Part shown: piece by piece, positions 62,901 through 64,000 of the stretch
How the letters are laid out: every line of letters starts with the position of its first letter
Numbering within the stretch: the first letter of the stretch is position 1
From: Seison nebaliae
Taxonomy: Eukaryota; Rotifera; Pararotatoria; Seisonacea; Seisonidae
DNA: 64,000 nt
Assembly: GCA_023231475.1 (NCBI GenBank)
Contig: JALJEE010000250.1
Span: forward strand, 1-64,000
Direction of reading: 5' to 3'
Notes under the pieces: model-generated
Database searches by the model: none
What the model saw: only the letters and a program-made list of their open reading frames with translations
What the model was told of the DNA's origin: nothing
Program-made: the position numbers and the translations under genes

Positions 62901-63852
62901 AGACAAATATGAAATTCCTCTTCCTTCAGATAAAACGAAAATGATTATCAATTTTTTTGGAAGTGATGGAAATCGATATGATCGAAAATTGACATTAGAT
63001 TCTACTAAACGTAATGATTTTTTGATGTATCCTCTTATGGAAATTTCGAGAAAGATCATCGACTTAAAACGTTCTTATCTGACGATACCGGTTGAACGGA
63101 TAATGATGATAAATTATCAGTATATTTTGACCATTCATCAACCACGAATATGTCTCCAAAATTATTTGTATGATTGTTCTAAGAAATTATTTCCCGATGA
63201 TCTTCAACCATCTCAATGTTATAAGATGTTCAAGAATAATAAAAATCGATTAAGAACATTGATGGAAATCCTCCATAAGACACGTCCACTTCTTTTTCAT
63301 TTTTATTTCGAGTACTGTTCTAGTGTCAATGAAGTTCATCATGCTAGAAAGAATTTTATTCGATCAACTGCAATTAACAATTTTTTCATGAAATTATTCC
63401 ACATTAAAAGTCAACTGTTAAAGAATATATACATCAATCCTCATAACGGACAAATGATATGTGATTCGTTCTATGATATATTACAATTGAGAAAAGATGA
63501 AAAGAAATGGGGAGATATTCCCATACGATTGACGAGAAATATTCGTGCTGCATTCGGTTCCACTGATATGATTGGTCATTATAATCAATTCTTCCATCAG
63601 TTGAACAACATTTTTGCCCGACAATCTACAACTTTATCTATTATGTCGTTTATGATTTCCGTGGAGGATGATACGATATTTCCACATCTCAATTATCAAC
63701 TGGAAGACAATGAAGTTTTATATTGCAAAACTATTCTCAAATATAAAGGTGCCAAGATAGTTCCAATAAACACCACGGAACAACTAACTGAGAAGGCAAC
63801 CGATATCGTAGAACTTTCGAAAATGCATTCGTTATGGATGCCATATTTATAA
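56912..63852 (+). CDS. Divergent short TRRAP-like pseudo-PIKK
   Basis: Exons 56912-56974, 57026-57104, 57150-57441 and 57510-63852 give 2,258 aa. The last 300 residues align in order with the PIKK catalytic region: FFGSDGNRY at the N-lobe, LTIPVERIMMINYQY, RSTAINNFFMKLF where the catalytic loop belongs, and PIRLTRNI before the activation end. The GLGDRHxxN and HVDF residues of active kinases are absent. The C-terminus VELSKMHSLWMPYL matches the FATC end of TRRAP (NLCRMDPAWHPWL) rather than the GW-type ends of mTOR or ATM. TRRAP is the kinase-dead scaffold of the SAGA and TIP60 histone acetyltransferase complexes. The upstream part is helical and HEAT/FAT-like but poorly conserved. The protein is about 1,500 aa shorter than typical TRRAP, so it may be a reduced or duplicated copy. 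The start at 56912 rests on phase-consistent short exons only. Confidence 0.65.
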
Positions 63853-64000
63853 ATTGATTACTTTCTCACATATCAACTTTTTATAACATCGTTTAAACAT
63901 CATCTTTTCTAAAAACAAATATTAGCGAATAATCGAAAAAATATTTTGAATTTCCTGTCAATTATTGTTTTTCTATTCTTTTAAAGAATAATTTACGAAA
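63853..64000. other. 3' flank of the TRRAP-like gene
   Basis: Only 148 bases remain before the window ends. They are AT-rich and show nothing else. Confidence 0.6.

Noticed and set aside
1-64000. CRISPR arrays, operons, ribosome binding sites and other bacterial features.
   Set aside because: The window is plainly eukaryotic, with spliceosomal introns, an intron-bearing nuclear tRNA-Tyr and animal-specific proteins. No array-like spaced repeats were seen.

Overview
This is a eukaryotic, AT-rich, compact window from an animal genome. Genes sit on both strands, and most introns are only about 40-70 bases long. The gene set points to an arthropod: a neurexin-IV with arthropod-type layout, an UNC-89/obscurin with SH3-DH-PH upstream and two kinase-like domains downstream, small secreted C-type-lectin-like/PAN and Kazal proteins, and a microsomal P450. 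A small-genome mite (Acariformes) is my best guess. That placement is inference from style, not proof.

Layout. 1-2243: decayed non-LTR retrotransposon pieces and a diverged dispersed repeat. 2244-2680 (+): a doubtful small gene. 2791-30561 (-): a giant obscurin/UNC-89 gene of seven coding exons, about 9,084 aa, with one exon of 22,734 bases. 30562-33632: mostly non-coding, with one lysine-rich terminal-exon-like ORF at 32819-32984. 33633-34559 (+): COMMD4 in eight exons. 35350-35775: second copy of the dispersed repeat. 35880-37532 (+): class-3 aldehyde dehydrogenase with a C-terminal membrane tail. 37980-39905 (-): CABIT-domain (Serrano-like) protein. 40973-41972 (+) and 42187-42929 (-): two convergent secreted proteins. 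43802-48391 (+): neurexin-IV/Caspr in one exon. 48706-49575 (-): hAT transposase relic. 50049-50596 (-): secreted two-Kazal protein. 51166-52659 (-): cytochrome P450. 53593-53682 (-): intron-containing tRNA-Tyr. 53796-54689 (-): C-type-lectin-like plus PAN/apple secreted protein. 56727-56793: long perfect hairpin. 56912-63852 (+): a short, divergent TRRAP-like pseudo-PIKK.

I rebuilt the spliced genes by matching exon phase. For UNC-89, COMMD4, ALDH3, the Kazal protein, the lectin/PAN protein and the TRRAP-like gene, the summed exons divide exactly by three, with an open frame throughout.

The most striking genome-wide signal is the 5' splice site. In 23 of 26 reconstructed introns the donor is GTT rather than GTA/GTG. 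Several of these introns contain no other usable GT. The genes do not form a single pathway; they are a normal eukaryotic neighbourhood of muscle structure (UNC-89), septate junction (neurexin-IV), lipid-aldehyde and xenobiotic metabolism (ALDH3, P450), protein trafficking (COMMD4), chromatin (TRRAP-like) and secreted proteins.
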